6,550 nt of DNA, from contig DAINQP010000266.1 in assembly GCA_036742665.1 (NCBI GenBank), forward strand, positions 1 to 6,550, given 5' to 3'. Origin of the DNA: Gp6-AA40 sp036742665. GTDB taxonomy: Bacteria; Acidobacteriota; Vicinamibacteria; Vicinamibacterales; UBA2999. Below are positions 6,006-6,550 of this stretch, one piece after another. How positions within the stretch are numbered: position 1 is the first letter of the stretch; each line of letters begins with the position of its first letter. A model generated the notes under the pieces. The model saw nothing but the letters and a program-made list of their open reading frames with translations, had not been told where the DNA came from and searched no databases. The translations under genes and the position numbers were made by a program.

Positions 6006-6550
<545 letters not shown>

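Overview
The window is a compact, fully bacterial chromosomal segment with every gene on the + strand: mnmE (3' part) - mnmG - rsmG - parA - parB - atpH - atpA (5' part). The composition is GC-rich and coding density is high. No mobile element, tRNA, rRNA or CRISPR is visible. This tRNA-modification / rRNA-methylation / partition cluster is the conserved arrangement found near the replication origin in many bacteria. Its continuation into F1-ATPase genes recalls layouts I remember from Acidobacteriota and Desulfuromonadota/Geobacter-type genomes. The RsmG motif style (GSGGGSPAIPL, EAKTRKSVFLRE) and the MnmG motif style (CWLLYTNDRV) fit Acidobacteriota best from memory. That placement is an inference, not something the window proves.

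Region 1 (1-3465) is an RNA-modification block. MnmE and MnmG form the complex that modifies the wobble uridine (U34) of a set of tRNAs. RsmG methylates 16S rRNA. The genes are tightly packed: mnmE and mnmG are about 14 bp apart, and mnmG and rsmG overlap in a GTGA. A 10-base run of N interrupts rsmG.

Region 2 (3451-5283) is the chromosome partition locus. Two near-perfect parS sites lie 45 bp apart between rsmG and parA, and the first one contains the rsmG stop codon. A plausible sigma70-type promoter follows, then parA and parB 8 bp apart. ParB binds parS and spreads as a CTP-dependent clamp; ParA is the ATPase that moves the complex. The cis sites, motor and adaptor therefore sit together.

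Region 3 (5284-6550) is the start of an ATP synthase operon: atpH (delta) and atpA (alpha). The 144-bp leader has an extended -10 box, a stem-loop at the predicted 5' end of the mRNA, and a second GC-rich hairpin. The b-subunit gene (atpF) that normally precedes atpH is not here.

No wholly new system is visible. The best leads are the twin parS sites embedded in the rsmG end, the structured atp leader, and the atpF-less junction between parB and atpH.
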